This document shows, one piece after another, positions 15,144 through 23,783 of a stretch of DNA of 64,000 nt. The notes under the pieces are model-generated. The model was not told the DNA's origin. It did not search any database and saw nothing but the letters and a program-made list of their open reading frames with translations. A program made the translations under genes and the position numbers. This DNA comes from Bradyrhizobium sp. cir1 (GTDB lineage: Bacteria > Pseudomonadota > Alphaproteobacteria > Rhizobiales > Xanthobacteraceae), in NCBI RefSeq assembly GCF_014198245.1, contig NZ_JACIHE010000023.1:40527-104526 (forward strand). The letters are read 5' to 3'. How positions within the stretch are numbered: the first letter of the stretch is position 1; the number at the start of each line of letters is the position of its first letter.

Positions 15144-16994
15144 ATGACAGCCGCCACACGCGGTGACACGTCAGATCTGTTCGCAGTGCCCAAGACCGTT
15201 GCCGAGCATCGCGCCGATGGCAGCATCGTGCTGCGCTCGCCGGAACCCTTGCGCGAGAGCGCGCGCTGCATCGGGGACTGGCTGGAGCAATGGGCGCGGC
15301 AATCGCCCGATAAGCTCTTCCTCGCTGAGCGCAGCAATCCTGAAACGCCGTGGACCACGGTCACCTACGCGCAGGCGCTGCGGCAGGTGCGCGGGGCGGC
15401 GTCGTGGATCCTCGCGCAGGGCCTCAGCGCGGAGCGCCCGCTCGCGATCCTCTCCGACAACAGCATCGATCACGCGCTGCTCGCGCTTGCCGCCCAGCAT
15501 GTTGGCGTGCCCTCGGCGGCGATTTCGCCGGCCTATTCGCTGATGTCGAAAGATTTTGACAAGCTCAAGAGCATGATCGCTTTGCTCGAGCCGGGCGCGA
15601 TCTACGTGTCCACGTTGAAGCCATTTGCGGCCGCGCTGGCCGCGATCAAGCCGCTGCACAACGCGCAGATCATCAGCGGCAATGCCGATGACACCGACGC
15701 GCTCGCCTTCCGCGCCGTCGCGGCAACGCCGGAAAGCCCCGACATCGCAAAGGCCTTCGCTGCGCTCACGCCTGACACGATCGCAAAATTCCTGTTCACG
15801 TCCGGCTCGACCGGCACGCCCAAAGCCGTCATCAACACCCAGCGCATGCTGACCTCGAGCCAGCAGGCCAAGGCGCAGACCTGGACTTTCCTTCAGGCTG
15901 GCCGCGGCGATCTCGTCATCCTCGACTGGCTGCCCTGGAGCCACACGTTCGGCGCCAATCACAATTTCAATCTCGTGCTGCGCAATGGCGGCTCGCTCTA
16001 TGTCGACGGCGGCAAGCCCGTGCCCGGCCTGTTCGCGACGTCACTCGCCAATCTGAAAAGCGTGATGCCGACGGTCTATTTCAACGTGCCGCGCGGCTTC
16101 GACATGCTGATCGCGGCGCTGCGCGGCGACGAGGAGATGCGTCGCCGCTTCTTCAGCGAGGTGAAGTTCGCTTTCTATGCCGGCGCGGCGCTGCCGCAGA
16201 ATCTCTGGGACGCGCTCGAGCAGCTCTCCGTCGAGACCGTCGGCCGTGCGCTGCCGATGGTCTCGGCCTGGGGATCGACCGAAACCTCGCCGCTCGCGGC
16301 CGACTGCCATTTCCTTGCCGAACGCTCCGGCAATATTGGCGTGCCGATTCCCGGCACCGAGCTGAAGCTCGTCAAGTCAGGCGACAAACTCGAGGTGCGT
16401 GTGCGCGGCCCCAATGTCACGCCGGGCTATTGGAAGGCGCCCGAGCTGACGAAGCAGGCGTTTGATGAAGAGGGGTTTTATCTCATCGGCGATGCGGTGA
16501 AGCTTGCTGATAGCGCGCGGCCGGAGCGCGGCCTGTTCTTCGACGGCCGCGTCGCGGAGGACTTCAAGCTCAATTCCGGCACCTGGGTCAGTGTCGGCAC
16601 GCTGCGCGTTGCCGGCATCGCCGCGCTGGCGCCGCTCGCGCAGGATATCGTCGTGGCAGGTCACGGCGGCGACGAGGTGCGCTTCCTGGTATTCCCGAAC
16701 ATCGCGGCCTGCCGCGCCCATGCCGGCTTGCCCGAGACGGCGGCTGTGAGTGATGTGTTGGCGCATGCCAAGATCCGCAGCGCGATCGCGCAGGGTCTCG
16801 CAAAGCTGAAGCAGCAGAGCGCAAACTCCTCCGGCCACGCCACGCGCGCGCTGCTGCTGGCCGAGCCGCCATCGGTGGACGGCGGCGAGATCACCGACAA
16901 GGGTTACATCAACCAGCGCGCCGTGCTGACGCGGCGCGCGGAGGCGGTGGCGCGGCTGAACGACGATGCGTCGGGGGAGTGGATCGGGGTGTAG
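15144..16994 (+). CDS. fcs: Feruloyl-CoA synthase (hydroxycinnamate:CoA ligase)
   Basis: A 616-residue member of the adenylate-forming superfamily. The phosphate-binding loop TSGSTGTPK is at residues 219-227 and an adenylation-domain motif AWGSTETSP is near 375. The C-terminal part ends with AEPPSVDGGEITDKGYINQ, where the lysine of the second half-reaction is expected and which I recognise from feruloyl-CoA synthases. It would activate ferulate, p-coumarate or caffeate with ATP and CoA. A strong GAGGAGG site precedes the ATG. No enoyl-CoA hydratase/lyase gene (ech) is adjacent, so side-chain cleavage must be encoded elsewhere or upstream genes were lost. Confidence 0.85.
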   Translation: MTAATRGDTSDLFAVPKTVAEHRADGSIVLRSPEPLRESARCIGDWLEQWARQSPDKLFLAERSNPETPWTTVTYAQALRQVRGAASWILAQGLSAERPLAILSDNSIDHALLALAAQHVGVPSAAISPAYSLMSKDFDKLKSMIALLEPGAIYVSTLKPFAAALAAIKPLHNAQIISGNADDTDALAFRAVAATPESPDIAKAFAALTPDTIAKFLFTSGSTGTPKAVINTQRMLTSSQQAKAQTWTFLQAGRGDLVILDWLPWSHTFGANHNFNLVLRNGGSLYVDGGKPVPGLFATSLANLKSVMPTVYFNVPRGFDMLIAALRGDEEMRRRFFSEVKFAFYAGAALPQNLWDALEQLSVETVGRALPMVSAWGSTETSPLAADCHFLAERSGNIGVPIPGTELKLVKSGDKLEVRVRGPNVTPGYWKAPELTKQAFDEEGFYLIGDAVKLADSARPERGLFFDGRVAEDFKLNSGTWVSVGTLRVAGIAALAPLAQDIVVAGHGGDEVRFLVFPNIAACRAHAGLPETAAVSDVLAHAKIRSAIAQGLAKLKQQSANSSGHATRALLLAEPPSVDGGEITDKGYINQRAVLTRRAEAVARLNDDASGEWIGV

Positions 16995-17023
16995 CGACCG
17001 AGTTAGCGAAGCCACATTCCGCT

Positions 17024-17127
17024 GTCATTCCGGGGCGCGCCTTTTGGCGCGAGCCCGGAATCCATTTTACCGCAGGGGGTGTTGCGTGATGGATTCCGGG
17101 TTCGCGCTGCGCGCGCCCCGGAATGAC
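17024..17127. repeat. Intergenic palindromic repeat, family C
   Basis: Second copy of the GTCATTCCGGGGCGCGC...GCGCGCCCCGGAATGAC family, with inner GAGCCCGGAATCCATT/ATGGATTCCGGGTTC arms. It sits 30 nt after the feruloyl-CoA synthase stop. Confidence 0.85.
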
Positions 17128-17174
17128 GAGCGGATACGCCAGCCATCCTGTCGCAATATCCTGCCGATTCTTTT

Positions 17175-17188
17175 GTTGCCTAAGCAAC
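17175..17188. promoter_or_regulatory. MarR-type inverted repeat without an obvious downstream gene
   Basis: GTTGC-CTAA-GCAAC, a perfect inverted repeat in an AT-richer patch. About 70 nt downstream is a strong ribosome-binding site (CTCGGAGGAAACA) directly before an ATG at 17259, but that frame runs antisense through the next marR gene and does not look coding. It may be a relic promoter, or an operator of the regulator encoded at 17334-17840. Confidence 0.45.
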
Positions 17189-17333
17189 TAATTTGTGCGA
17201 ACCCTTTTGGACAAGGACAACAGCGGAGGAACCGCTGCGCCTACTCTCGGAGGAAACAATGCTCGGCAGGAATGGTGCCGCGGGCAAACGCAGGCGCATG
17301 CCCGAAGACACGACGCGCCCGCGGCGCGGTGCG

Positions 17334-17840
17334 TCAGCTGTAGCTGCTGTCCGTCACGGCGCCGAGATTCTCATGCAGCCGGCGAAGCAGGTCGATCAGC
17401 ACCTCGCGCTCGTCCTTGCTCAGGCAGGACAGCAGGCGCCGCTCGCGCTCGAACGCCGCCACGATCACCTTGTCATGCGTGGCGCGGCCCCTCGGGCTCA
17501 GCGAGATCGAATGGGTACGGCCGTCGTTGGGGTCAGTGCGGATCGAGATCAGCCCGCGCTTCTCGAGGCCGGCGAGCGTCCGGCTCACCGGGCCCTTGTC
17601 GAAACCAATGACGTGGCAGATGCGCGAGGCTGGGATGCCGGGCTCGATCGCCAGCAGCGACATGATCCGCCATTCCGTGACGTTGACGCCGAACTGCTTC
17701 TGGTAGAACGCGGTCGCGCTGTTCGAGAGCTTGTTGGCGATGAAGGTGATGAACGCCGGTACGTAACGCTCGAGGTCGAGCGTCGGCCCCGCATCCGTGG
17801 GCGCGGGCTTCTGGCGGGCTCTGGTCGAGGACGGCGGCAT
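17334..17840 (-). CDS. MarR-family regulator next to CYP199A
   Basis: A 168-residue MarR-type regulator: AFYQKQFGVNVTEWRIMSLL helices, recognition helix in PASRICHVIGFDKGPVSRTLAGLEKRGL and a wing with DPNDGRTHSISLSPRG. It diverges from the P450 gene and probably controls it in response to an aromatic acid. I place the start at 17840 to leave room for a divergent promoter. An in-frame ATG at 17882 has a better ribosome-binding site (GAAAGGGC) and would add 14 residues but leave only 40 nt before the P450 gene. Confidence 0.83.
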   Translation of the reverse strand: MPPSSTRARQKPAPTDAGPTLDLERYVPAFITFIANKLSNSATAFYQKQFGVNVTEWRIMSLLAIEPGIPASRICHVIGFDKGPVSRTLAGLEKRGLISIRTDPNDGRTHSISLSPRGRATHDKVIVAAFERERRLLSCLSKDEREVLIDLLRRLHENLGAVTDSSYS

Positions 17841-17922
17841 ATCGGGTTTCTGACTCGCGGCGTGCCAGAGACCTAAGGGCATGCGCCGCCCTTTCACAAG
17901 ATCAAAATGAGGGAGGACTTCA

Positions 17923-19131
17923 ATGAGCGCACCCGGCTCCGCCGCATCAGGCGTCCCGCATCTCGACGTCGATCCCTTCGACATGATGTTTTTTGCCGAC
18001 CCCTATCCCACGCATGAGCTGCTGCGGGAGGCGGGGCCGGTGGTCTATCTCGACAAGTGGAAGGTCTACGGCGTGGCCCGCTATGCCGAGGTCCATGCTG
18101 TGCTGAACGATCCCGCCACCTTCTGCTCCAGCCGCGGCGTCGGCCTGTCCGATTTCAAGAAGGAGACGCCATGGCGGCCGCCGAGCCTGATCCTGGAGGC
18201 CGATCCGCCCGCGCACACCCGCACCCGCGCCGTCCTGTCAAAAGTGCTGTCGCCGACGGTGATGAAGCAGGTGCGCGACCGTTTTGCCGCGGCGGCGGAG
18301 GAGCGGGTGGATGCGCTGATCGAAAAGCGCAGCTTTGATGCGATTGCCGACCTTGCCGAGGCGTATCCGCTGTCGATCTTTCCCGATGCGCTCGGGCTGA
18401 AGCCCGAAGGCCGCGAGCATCTGATTCCCTACGCAAGCGTCGTGTTCAACGCGTTCGGTCCGCCCAACCAGCTGCGCCAGGAGGCGATCGAACGTTCGAT
18501 GCCGCACCAGGCCTACGTCGCCGAGCAGTGCCAGCGCGAGAACCTGGCGCCCGGCGGCTTTGGCGCCTGCATTCATGCGCAGGTTGACGAGGGCGCCATC
18601 ACGGCCGCCGAGGCGCCGCTATTGGTGCGCTCGCTGCTCTCAGCGGGCCTCGATACCACGGTCAACGGCATCGGTGCGGCGCTCTATTGCCTCGCACGCT
18701 TTCCCGATCAGTGGCAGCGCCTGCGCAGCGATCTTTCGCTGGCGCGCGGCGCTTTCGAAGAGGCCGTGCGGTTCGAGAGCCCGGTGCAGACCTTCTTCCG
18801 CACCACGACGCGCGAGGTGGAGTTGTCCGGTGCCAGGATCGGTGAGGGCGAGAAGGTGCTGATGTTCCTCGCCGCTGCCAATCGCGATCCCAGGCGCTGG
18901 GACAGCCCTGACAGCTACGACATCACCCGTCGCACCTCCGGCCATGTCGGCTTCGGCTCCGGCATCCACATGTGCGTCGGCCAGCTCGTCGCCCGCCTTG
19001 AAGGCGAGGTGATGCTGACCGCGCTGGCGCGCCGCGTCGCGAAGATCGAGATCACGGGCGAGCCGAAGCGCCGCTTCAACAACACGCTGCGCGGGCTCGA
19101 CAGCCTGCCTGTCACCATCACCCCGGCCTGA
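17923..19131 (+). CDS. Cytochrome P450, CYP199A family (4-methoxybenzoate-type demethylase)
   Basis: A 402-residue class I bacterial P450. The haem-binding loop GFGSGIHMCVG places the ligand at C351; the I-helix AGLDTT motif is near residue 242; the EEAVRFESPVQTFFRTT K-helix region and the N-terminal SRGVGLSDFKKE segment closely match CYP199A2/A4 of Rhodopseudomonas palustris as I remember them. Those enzymes oxidise para-substituted benzoates, for example demethylating 4-methoxybenzoate to 4-hydroxybenzoate. A matching [2Fe-2S] ferredoxin gene follows by 12 nt; no ferredoxin reductase gene is near. A GAGGGAGGA site precedes the ATG. Confidence 0.9.
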   Translation: MSAPGSAASGVPHLDVDPFDMMFFADPYPTHELLREAGPVVYLDKWKVYGVARYAEVHAVLNDPATFCSSRGVGLSDFKKETPWRPPSLILEADPPAHTRTRAVLSKVLSPTVMKQVRDRFAAAAEERVDALIEKRSFDAIADLAEAYPLSIFPDALGLKPEGREHLIPYASVVFNAFGPPNQLRQEAIERSMPHQAYVAEQCQRENLAPGGFGACIHAQVDEGAITAAEAPLLVRSLLSAGLDTTVNGIGAALYCLARFPDQWQRLRSDLSLARGAFEEAVRFESPVQTFFRTTTREVELSGARIGEGEKVLMFLAAANRDPRRWDSPDSYDITRRTSGHVGFGSGIHMCVGQLVARLEGEVMLTALARRVAKIEITGEPKRRFNNTLRGLDSLPVTITPA

Positions 19132-19143
19132 CGAGGAGTCTTG

Positions 19144-19467
19144 ATGCCCGCCATCACCTTCATTCATCCCGATGGCAAGTCCGACCGCGTCGAGACCTCA
19201 GGCGGCGAGAGCGCCATGCAGGCCGCGACTCGTCACGGCCTCGACGGCATTTTGGCCGAATGCGGCGGCAACGCCATGTGCGCGACCTGCCACGTCTATG
19301 TCGACGAGAGCTGGCTCGCGCGCCTGCCTGCGGTCGCCGACGACGAGGACGCGCTGCTCGACGGCACCGCCGCCGAGCGGCTGCCGAACAGCCGGCTGTC
19401 CTGCCAGATCAACATCACGCCCGAGCTCGACGGGCTCGTGCTGCTTCTGCCGGATCGGCAGGTCTGA
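19144..19467 (+). CDS. [2Fe-2S] ferredoxin, redox partner of the P450
   Basis: A 107-residue vertebrate/adrenodoxin-type ferredoxin. The cluster ligands are C40, C46, C49 and C87 in the pattern C-x5-C-x2-C-x37-C. It resembles palustrisredoxin, which feeds electrons to CYP199A enzymes from a separate NADH reductase. Its position 12 nt after the P450 gene supports that role. The ATG at 19144 is chosen over the overlapping TTG at 19141. Cytoplasmic. Confidence 0.9.
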   Translation: MPAITFIHPDGKSDRVETSGGESAMQAATRHGLDGILAECGGNAMCATCHVYVDESWLARLPAVADDEDALLDGTAAERLPNSRLSCQINITPELDGLVLLLPDRQV

Positions 19468-19517
19468 ATTTCGATGTGCCGGCAACGACCGGCAACCAAC
19501 AAACAGGGGAGGGAATC

Positions 19518-20729
19518 ATGAAGCATCTGAAGTGGACGCTCGCGCTGGCCGCGAGCCTGGTGACCGGCGCGGTGAACGCCGAGATATCGGACAATGTCGT
19601 GCGAATCGGCGTGCTCAACGACATCTCCGGCATCTTTCAGGACACCAATGGGATGGGCTCGGTCGAGGCCGCGCGCATGGCGGCGGAGGATTTCAACGGC
19701 GGGGCTAAGGGCATCAAGGTGGAGATCGTCTATGCCGACCACCAGAACAAGGCCGATGTTGGCAATGCCATCGCGCGCAAATGGCTCGACGTCGAGGGCG
19801 TCGATGCCATCGTCGACGTGCCGAATTCGGCCGTCGGCCTCTCCATCAACACGCTGCTGCGCGACAGCCGCATGACCTTCCTGGCATCGTCGACGGCGAG
19901 CTCAGACCTCACCGGCAAGGCCTGCTCGCCCAATACCATTCAGTGGGTCAACGACACCTGGGCGACCGGCAACACCACGGCGGCTGCGATGGTCTCGCGT
20001 GGCGGCAAGGACTGGTATTTCCTCACGGTCGATTTCGCGCTCGGGAAGGGTATCGAGGCCGAAGCGCAGAAATACATCGAGTCCCACGGCGGCAAGGTGA
20101 TCGGCTCGTCAAAACATCCGCTCGGCACCTCCGATTTCGCGTCCTTCCTGTTGCAGGCGCAGAGCTCGAGGGCGCAGGTGATCGGCCTTGCCAATGCCGG
20201 CGGCGACACCATCAATGCGGTGAAGCAGGCCGCCGAATTCGGCATCCAGCAGAGCGGGCAGAAGCTCGTCGCCTTCCTGCTCTTCATCAACGACGTCCAC
20301 GGCATGGGCATCAAGGTCGCGCAGGGCCTTCAACTGATGGAAGCGTTCTACTGGGACATGAACGACGACACCCGCGCCTTCGCCAAGCGTTTCGCCGCAC
20401 GGCCCGGCATGAACGGCAAGATGCCGAGCGGCAACCAGGCCGGCGTCTATGCCTCGACGCTCGCTTATCTCAATGCGGTCGCGGCCGCCGGCAGCGACAA
20501 TGCCAGGGACGCCGTGCCGGAGATGAAGAAGTTCAAAGGCAAGGACAAGCTGTTCGGCGACACCACGATCCGCCAGGACGGCCGCGTCGTGCATCCCATG
20601 TATCTGTTCGAGGTGAAGAAGCCGGAGGAGTCGAAATATCCGTACGACTATTACAAGCTGGTCTCGACCATTCCGGCAGACCAGGCGTTCCGCCCGTTGG
20701 CGGAGGGCGGGTGTGAGCTGGTGAAGTAG
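19518..20729 (+). CDS. Branched-chain/aromatic-type ABC transporter substrate-binding protein (lone)
   Basis: A 403-residue Peripla_BP_6 protein with a signal peptide (MKHLKWTLALAASLVTGAVNA, cleavage near residue 21-22) and the family start IRIGVLNDISGIFQDTNG-like region. It lies 50 nt after the ferredoxin gene with a GGGGAGGG site and is probably in the CYP199A operon, which suggests an aromatic acid such as a methoxybenzoate as ligand. No permease or ATPase genes are adjacent, so it must work with an importer encoded elsewhere, conceivably the LivHMGF set at 35.3-38.6 kb that lacks a binding protein. Confidence 0.88.
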   Translation: MKHLKWTLALAASLVTGAVNAEISDNVVRIGVLNDISGIFQDTNGMGSVEAARMAAEDFNGGAKGIKVEIVYADHQNKADVGNAIARKWLDVEGVDAIVDVPNSAVGLSINTLLRDSRMTFLASSTASSDLTGKACSPNTIQWVNDTWATGNTTAAAMVSRGGKDWYFLTVDFALGKGIEAEAQKYIESHGGKVIGSSKHPLGTSDFASFLLQAQSSRAQVIGLANAGGDTINAVKQAAEFGIQQSGQKLVAFLLFINDVHGMGIKVAQGLQLMEAFYWDMNDDTRAFAKRFAARPGMNGKMPSGNQAGVYASTLAYLNAVAAAGSDNARDAVPEMKKFKGKDKLFGDTTIRQDGRVVHPMYLFEVKKPEESKYPYDYYKLVSTIPADQAFRPLAEGGCELVK

Positions 20730-20733
20730 CTGC

Positions 20734-21022
20734 CTTCGCCTCTCCCCGCTTGCGGGGAGAGGCCGACGCGCGCGGCAGCGCACTTGCACGCCGGAGCGCG
20801 GCGGGTGAGGGGAGCCTCCGCGAGCGGGATATTCGCGGAACAAGGATCTCTCTCCACGTCATTGCGAGCGCAGCGAAGCAATCCAGAATCCCTCCGCGGG
20901 AAGACTCTGGATTGCTTCGCTGCGCTCGCAATGACGATAGGCAATATCGAGTGCTTCAACTCTTACCTTCCCCGCGGAGGCTCCCCCTCACCCCAGCGCT
21001 CTCCCCGCAAGCGGGGGAGAAG
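20734..21022. repeat. Composite palindromic repeat island (family A arms around a family B element)
   Basis: This gap between the binding-protein gene and the convergent NADH dehydrogenase gene holds no gene. The left arm CCTCTCCCCGCTTGCGGGGAG with GGCGGGTGAGGGGAGCC and the right arm GGCTCCCCCTCACCCC with CTCTCCCCGCAAGCGGG are inverted. A separate GTCATTGCGAGCG palindrome (20858-20935) is nested between them. The same nested arrangement recurs at 23784-24058. Confidence 0.85.
20858..20935. repeat. Palindromic repeat, family B (GTCATTGCGAGCGCAGCG...)
   Basis: Near-perfect inverted repeat: GTCATTGCGAGCGCAGCGAA through CAATCCAGA, a short loop, then TCTGGATTG through GCTCGCAATGAC. Other copies are at 23883-23960 and 38605-38679. 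Confidence 0.9.
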
Positions 21023-21029
21023 CAACGTC

Positions 21030-22292
21030 CTACACCACCTTGCTTGACCCCTGCGTGATCAACCTCGCCGCGCGCTGATCTCGCGCGTAGATCCACAGCC
21101 AGCTGAGTGCGACGCTGAGGCGATGGCGCAGGCCGATCAGGAAGTAGATGTGGGCTATGCCCCAGATCCACCATGCGATGGTGCCGCGCAGCTTGATCTT
21201 GCCGAAGTCGATCACCGCGAGCCGCTTGCCGATCTGGGCGAGGCTGCCGGCGTGCTTGTAGCGGAACGGGCCCGCCGATGCGCCGCGCAACCGCGCCTTG
21301 ATCGTTTCGGCGACATGACGTCCCTGCTGCTTGGCCGCCGGCGCGATGCCGGGCACGGGCTTGCCATCCCAGGCATTGATGCTGACGGTGTCGCCGATCG
21401 CGAAGATCTCGGGATGGCCGGGAATGGTGAGGTCGGCTTCGACCTGCACGCGCCCGGCGCGATCGCTCGGTGCGCCCAGCCATTCGGCGGCGGGCGAGGC
21501 GCGCACGCCGGCGGCCCAGATCCGGGTCTTTGCCTCGAGCAGCTTGCCGCCGAACACGACGCCCTCACGATTGATCTCGGTGACGGGCTGTCCCAGCACG
21601 ACCTCGACGCCGATCTTTTCCAGCGAGGCCTGCGCGTAAGCCGAGAGATCGTCGGCGAAGCCCGCGAGCACGCGCGGCCCGGCCTCGATCAGCACCACGC
21701 GCGCCTTGGTCGTGTCGATGTTGCGGAAATCGCCGGGCAAGGTGTGGTGCGCCATCTCGGCGATGGTCCCGGCGAGCTCGACGCCGGTCGGACCGGCACC
21801 GACGATGACGAAGGTCAGCCGCGCCGCGCGTTTCGCCGGATCGGTCTCGCGCTCGGCGCGCTCGAAGGCCACCAGGATATGGCGGCGCAGCGTGGTCCCG
21901 TCCTCCAGCGTCTTCAGGCCCGGCGCCCATGCCTCCCATTCATCATGGCCGAAATAGGCGTGCCGCGCTCCGGTCGCGAGCACCAGCGTGTCGTAAGGCA
22001 CCTCGCTGCCGTCGTCGATCAGCACGCAGCGCCGCTCGGCATCGACGCCGCTCACCGTGGCAAACAGCGTCGTCACCTCGCGCCGGTCGCGCATCAAATG
22101 CCGGATCGGCCAGGCGATCTCGCTGGTCGCGAGCGAGGCTGTCGCGACCTGGTAGAGCAGCGGCTGAAACAGATGGTGGTTGCGGCGGTCGATCAGCGTG
22201 ATCTCGACCGGTGCGCCCGCCAGCCGGTAGGTTGCTTCCAGCCCGCCGAAGCCGGCGCCGACGATGACGACGCGATGCGGTGTGGTGGTCAT
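21030..22292 (-). CDS. ndh: Type II NADH dehydrogenase (NDH-2) / FAD-dependent pyridine nucleotide oxidoreductase
   Basis: A 420-residue flavoprotein of the NDH-2 family. The FAD-binding VGAGFGG is at residues 11-17, a second Rossmann motif VGAGPTGVELAG near 165 binds NADH, and the second FAD-contacting segment IFAIGDTVSIN is near 295. The C-terminal region IAWWIWGIAHIYFLIG is hydrophobic and probably anchors it to the inner membrane. It passes electrons from NADH to quinone without pumping protons. It is divergent from the next binding-protein gene and I see no operon partner. Confidence 0.88.
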   Translation of the reverse strand: MTTTPHRVVIVGAGFGGLEATYRLAGAPVEITLIDRRNHHLFQPLLYQVATASLATSEIAWPIRHLMRDRREVTTLFATVSGVDAERRCVLIDDGSEVPYDTLVLATGARHAYFGHDEWEAWAPGLKTLEDGTTLRRHILVAFERAERETDPAKRAARLTFVIVGAGPTGVELAGTIAEMAHHTLPGDFRNIDTTKARVVLIEAGPRVLAGFADDLSAYAQASLEKIGVEVVLGQPVTEINREGVVFGGKLLEAKTRIWAAGVRASPAAEWLGAPSDRAGRVQVEADLTIPGHPEIFAIGDTVSINAWDGKPVPGIAPAAKQQGRHVAETIKARLRGASAGPFRYKHAGSLAQIGKRLAVIDFGKIKLRGTIAWWIWGIAHIYFLIGLRHRLSVALSWLWIYARDQRAARLITQGSSKVV

Positions 22293-22603
22293 GGTGCGTC
22301 CTCGAATCTCGCTGCTCTACCTGTTCATTTAAGTGCGGATCGGGCGTCGCGGTCCAATAGCCATCATCAATCGCGGCATAGGGTGGATGTATCGATCCTG
22401 GCGCGAAAAAGCGCCGCAGGCTTGCCCCGGCCTTGGCCGAAGTAAGTAGCATTATATTTCTTGCCATCGCGGATTGGGGCGAAATATGGTGCAGGGGCAG
22501 CGCTGAGCCATTGGCGGCTCGATTGATTTTGCGTTCAATAGAGACAGGCCCGGGGCGGCGATCACCCCGTTTCCGGGACCAATAATTAAGGAGGGGAGTG
22601 GTT
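22293..22603. other. Divergent intergenic region between ndh and the CouP-like gene
   Basis: No open reading frame with coding character and no repeat family member was seen here. The right end holds a strong AAGGAGGGGAG ribosome-binding site for the gene at 22604. Promoters for both divergent genes must lie here, but I could not assign boxes with confidence. Confidence 0.5.
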
Positions 22604-23776
22604 ATGAGGACGGCATTCTGGCTGGCGGGCGCAGCGGCGCTGGTGCTGGCGAGCCCGGCATTCGCCGGCGACACCATCAAGATCGGTTTCGTCTCGACCT
22701 TCAGCGGCCCGACCGCCGTGATCGGCAACGACATGCGCAACTCGTTCGAGCTCGCGCTCGACCATCTCGGCCGCAAGATGGGCGGCAAGCCGGTCGAGGT
22801 GATCTACGAGGACGACGGGCAGAAGCCCGACGTCGGCAAGCAGAAGACCGAGAAGCTGGTGCAGTCCGACAAGGTCGATTTCATCGTCGGCTACATCTGG
22901 TCGAACGTGCTCTTGGCCTCGCTCAAGACCGCGGTGGATTCGAAGACCTTCCTGATCTCGGCCAATGCCGGCCCGTCGCAGCTCGCCGGCGAGCTCTGCT
23001 CGCCTTACGTGTTCTCGACCTCGTGGCAGAACGACCAGACCCCGCAGGCGGTCGGCACCTACATGAACCAGAAGGGCGTCAAGTCCGTATTCCTGATCGG
23101 CCCGAACTACGCGGCCGGCAAGGACATGCTGGCCGGCGTCAAGAGCACCTTCAAGGGCGAGGTGGTCGGCGAGGAATATACGGTGTGGCCGAGCCAGCTG
23201 GACTTCTCCGCCGAACTCACCAAGGCCAAGAACTCCAAGGCCGAGTCGATCTTCGTGTTCTATCCGGGCGCGGCCGGCGTCCAGTTCCTGAACCAATATG
23301 CGCAGGCCGGCATCAAGCAGCAGATCCCGCTCTATACCGCCTTCACGATCGACGAATTGTCGCTGCCGCTGCAGAAGGACAACGCGCTCGGCGTGCCCGG
23401 CGCGCAGCAATGGGTCAACGACCTGCCCAATGACGAGAACAGGAAGTTCGTCGCCGACTACCGCAAGAAGTATACCGGCCTGCGCCCGACCTTCTACGGC
23501 GCGCAGTCCTATGACGCCGCGAACCTGATCAACAGCGCCGTCGTCGCCGTGAAGGGCGACACCTCCAAGAAGGACGAAATGAAGGCCGAGATGGAGAAGG
23601 TGAGCTTCAAATCGGTGCGCGGCCCGTTCAAGTACGGCAACAACCACATCCCGATCCAGAGTTTCTACCTGCAGGACGTGGTCAAGGACGCCGAAGGCCA
23701 GCTCGCGCTGAAGACCGTCGCCACCATCGTGGAGAACGACCAGGATCGTTTCCACGACAAGTGCAAGATGAAGTGA
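22604..23776 (+). CDS. CouP-like ABC transporter substrate-binding protein (lone; phenylpropanoid or aromatic acid)
   Basis: A 390-residue Peripla_BP_6 protein. The signal peptide covers residues 1 to about 22 (MRTAFWLAGAAALVLASPAFA), followed by DTIKIGFVSTFSGPTAVIGN. The overall sequence, with SANAGPSQLAGELCSPYVFS and GAQSYDAANLINSAV, recalls binding proteins such as CouP of Rhodopseudomonas palustris that bind p-coumarate and other phenylpropanoids. No permease or ATPase gene is adjacent. Proximity to feruloyl-CoA synthase (7 kb away) fits hydroxycinnamate uptake. The ATG at 22604 is chosen over a GTG at 22598 because of spacing from GGAGGGGAG. Confidence 0.85.
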   Translation: MRTAFWLAGAAALVLASPAFAGDTIKIGFVSTFSGPTAVIGNDMRNSFELALDHLGRKMGGKPVEVIYEDDGQKPDVGKQKTEKLVQSDKVDFIVGYIWSNVLLASLKTAVDSKTFLISANAGPSQLAGELCSPYVFSTSWQNDQTPQAVGTYMNQKGVKSVFLIGPNYAAGKDMLAGVKSTFKGEVVGEEYTVWPSQLDFSAELTKAKNSKAESIFVFYPGAAGVQFLNQYAQAGIKQQIPLYTAFTIDELSLPLQKDNALGVPGAQQWVNDLPNDENRKFVADYRKKYTGLRPTFYGAQSYDAANLINSAVVAVKGDTSKKDEMKAEMEKVSFKSVRGPFKYGNNHIPIQSFYLQDVVKDAEGQLALKTVATIVENDQDRFHDKCKMK

Positions 23777-23783
23777 GGTGGCC

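Noticed and set aside
17193..17876. 227-codon plus-strand frame starting near a good ribosome-binding site
   Set aside because: Most of it is antisense to the marR gene with no domain; only the start signals are kept as a finding.
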